In this document: in pieces, positions 62,201 to 64,000 of the stretch | Position numbering within the stretch: position 1 is the first letter of the stretch | How the letters are laid out: each line of letters starts with the position of its first letter | Source of the DNA: Scylla paramamosain | Lineage: Eukaryota; Arthropoda; Malacostraca; Decapoda; Portunidae | Reading direction: 5' to 3' | Assembly: GCF_035594125.1 (NCBI RefSeq) | Contig: NC_087191.1 | Location: 2,528,501-2,592,500 of the forward strand | DNA length: 64,000 nucleotides | The notes under the pieces: model-generated | The model's input: only the letters and a program-made list of their open reading frames with translations | Databases searched by the model: none | What the model was told of the DNA's origin: nothing | Position numbers and translations under genes: made by a program

Positions 62201-63499
62201 AAAGGCAAGTTTTTGGTATAAATTGGTATTATTCCAATGTAATATCATTGCCCTGCTTTTTAGTGCTTTATTGCCTATCACGCTCAAAAACACTTAAAAG
62301 ACACTTTTCTGGTAATGTCATTTTTTTCTCACATAAAGGTGGTTTTGCATCCAATTTGGGGTTTTGGTAACTAAGAATGTGAAAAGCACTCAAATTACAC
62401 GCAGTTAGTAAGGTTGTTCTGTTTCTCAATTAAGAGTGTTATTCATAAGTTTCAGCATTTTGGTATCTAGGAACCTTCTCCATATACACAAGTTTTTGTG
62501 TTTTTTGCCTTTTGGTTCTTTTGAACTATAAAAAACGCATTATACACTTTTCTTGCAAAGTCCTTTTGTTTTCTAATATAGAGTGCTTTGCATCAATTTT
62601 CGCGTTTTTTGTAGGTAACAAGCTCAAAAACACTCAAAATATACCTTTTTGGTAATGTTTTTCTATTTTTTTGATATTGGTAGGTTTGCATCCGTTTTAG
62701 CGTTTTTCTACGTAAAACAAAGAAAAAACACGTTTTCAGCAATTTTTTTTGGATTCTCATATAGAGTGAGTTCCTTATTATTATTCGTTTTGGTGCCTAA
62801 CATGCTGAAAAACACTCAAAAAAGAGATTTCTGGTAAGGTCGTTTAATTTCCTCATATAGGAGTCTCTGCATGCACTTTAGGGTTTGGTACATAACAGTC
62901 CGAAAGAAAAGCTAAAATTTACTCTTTTGATCATTTTTGTTTTAACATATAAGAGCCCTGAATTTTCCCAGAATTTTGGCATCTCGGTACCTATGAAGAT
63001 GAATAACAAAAAAAAAAAATCCTATTTTTTTATTTTCTTAATTTTATTTCTAAATAAAGTGTTATTTGTGGGTTTTAGCTTTTTGGTACTTAAGGAACTT
63101 AAAAACACTTATAATACACATTTCTCGTAATGTCCTTTCGTTTTTTGCATGTATGTAAACGTTTTTATAGATAACATGATCAAAAATATATGTTTTTTGG
63201 TAATTTTATTCTCTTTCTCCATAAAATGTGTTTTGCATGCGTTTTAGCGTTTTGGTATGTAATTAGCTCAAAAACACTTAAAGGCAATTTCTTGGTAAAA
63301 GTTGTTTTATTCCCATGTAATGTGATTCCCCTGCTTTTTAGTGCTTTATTGCCTAACACGCTCAAAAACACTCAAAAGACACTTTTCTGGTAATATCATT
63401 TTTTCCCACATAAAGCTTGTTTTGCATGGAATTTGGGGTTTTGGTAACTAAGAATGTGTAAAAAAAACTCAAAACACAGGCATTTAGTAAGGTTGTTCT

Positions 63500-63500
63500 G
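63500..63500. other. E1-to-D2 HOR jump
   Basis: E1 (AGTAAGGTTGTTCTG) continues directly with the middle of D2 (GCTTTGCATGCACTTTAGG). i1, A2, B2 and C2 are lost and the anchor gap shortens to 629 bp. Confidence 0.85.
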
Positions 63501-63634
63501 GCTTTGCATGCACTTTAGGATTTGGTACATAACAGTCCGAAAAAAAAGCTAAAATTAACTCCTTTTCATAATGTTCTTTTTTTCACATAATTTTCCTGAA
63601 TTTTGGCAGAATTTTAGCATCTTGGTACCTATGA

Positions 63635-63690
63635 AGATAAATAAAAAAAATTTTTTTTTATTTATTTATTTATAAATAAAAAAAATCCTA
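63635..63690. repeat. AT-only double palindrome in E2
   Basis: An ATAAATAAAAAAAA run is followed by TTTTTTTTTATTTAT and then again by TTTATAAATAAAAAAAA, giving two overlapping palindromes. Other units have only one A-run followed by one T-run here, so part of the run was copied in inverted orientation. Confidence 0.7.
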
Positions 63691-64000
63691 TTTTTTTTTA
63701 TTTTTTATTTATTTATTTATTTTTTCTCTATAAAGAGGGTTATTTGTGGGTTTTAGCTTTTTGGTACTTAAAGAACTTAAAAACACTCATAATACACGTT
63801 TCTCGAAATGTCCTTTCGTTTCCCAAACATAAGATTCTTTCAATGTATTTAAGCGTTTTTATAGGTTACATGATCAAAAACACTCAAAGTACATGTTTTT
63901 GGTAATGTTATTCTGTTTCTAAATAAAGGGTGTTTTGCATGCGTTTTAGCGTTTTGGTATATAAGCAGCTCAAAAACACTTAGAAAAAACACTTGGTAAA

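Larger units (their letters stand above)
57882..63500 (+). repeat. Block delta, partial relative of the 11-kb block
   Basis: Anchors 57882, 59651, 60771, 61876 and 62994 correspond in order to 18324, 20347, 21454, 22546 and 23659. Shared features are the inverted piece, the C2-to-A2 join, the CGTTACCTGTGAA E2 and the TATGAATAT E2. The match stops near 63,500, where E1 jumps to D2. Confidence 0.75.
44761..64000 (+). repeat. HOR satellite array 2
   Basis: The same HOR as array 1 resumes with B1/C1 (CAAAAGTTGGTTTTATTCC near 44,818) and keeps the same orientation. E2 anchors lie at 45570, 46644, 47611, 48690, 49489, 50599, 51575, 52538, 53890, 55214, 56774, 57882, 59651, 60771, 61876, 62994 and 63623. 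The array runs off the right edge. Units from 44.8 to 51.9 kb show more deletions (for example the 799-bp gap 48690-49489) than those to the right. No gene is visible. Confidence 0.9.

Noticed and set aside
1..64000. tRNA, rRNA or snRNA genes
   Set aside because: I looked for A/B-box, GGTTCGA-type and rRNA-like conserved GC-containing blocks and saw none. The only GC-richer stretch is the LINE.

Overview
The window is eukaryotic satellite DNA with one decayed retrotransposon in it. I see no host protein-coding gene, rRNA or tRNA. Nearly all of it is built from an AT-rich monomer of about 96 bp (about 65% AT in a consensus made by eye). Each monomer has an A-rich start (CAAAAACACTCAAAATACACG-like), a T-rich middle, a conserved TTTGCATGC core, a TTTTAGCGTTTTGG block and a GGTACCTAA-like end. 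The only gene-like sequence is a 5'-truncated, stop-riddled CR1/Jockey-type non-LTR retrotransposon on the minus strand (about 40,756-42,431). Its 3' tail is a TTCTTATG-type microsatellite. That tail and the RT wording fit an invertebrate, possibly a decapod crustacean; this is inference from memory, not a search result.

Layout. (1) 1-2,332: diverged monomers without a clean higher-order period. (2) 2,333-40,625: a higher-order repeat (HOR) array with a period of about 1.1 kb. I read one HOR as two related pentamers, A1-B1-C1-D1-E1 plus a spacer of up to about 57 bp (i1), then A2-B2-C2-D2 and a two-monomer-long E2 that carries a poly-A/poly-T/(TTTA)n stretch. The anchor TCGGTACCTATGAAGATG in E2 recurs about every 1.0-1.2 kb. 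(3) 40,626-44,760: a second island of diverged monomers, which holds the LINE. (4) 44,761-64,000: a second HOR array.

Above the 1.1-kb level there is a further layer. An approximately 10.7-11.1 kb block is tandemly duplicated (15,838-26,528 and 26,529-37,615). A shorter relative precedes it (9,800-15,837), and a partial relative lies at 57.9-63.5 kb. The segment 2.3-9.2 kb is matched by 51.9-58.0 kb. These paralogies share rearrangement scars: an inverted six-segment piece in four HORs, a C2-to-A2 jump, a D1-to-A1 jump, an E2-to-i1 jump and a C2 deletion. The scars give an order of events. Younger events are small exact or near-exact tandem duplications (212, 93, 82 and 486 bp), an 11-bp minisatellite, and several short hairpin-like palindromes that look like snap-back template switching.

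Function. The nested organisation (monomer, pentamer, HOR, 11-kb super-repeat), with a retroelement in a monomeric island and not in the HOR arrays, resembles centromeric or pericentromeric satellite of other eukaryotes. Nothing in the sequence proves centromere function. Open reading frames of 60-100 codons occur on both strands throughout the satellite, but they are by-products of the repeat and are not annotated as genes.
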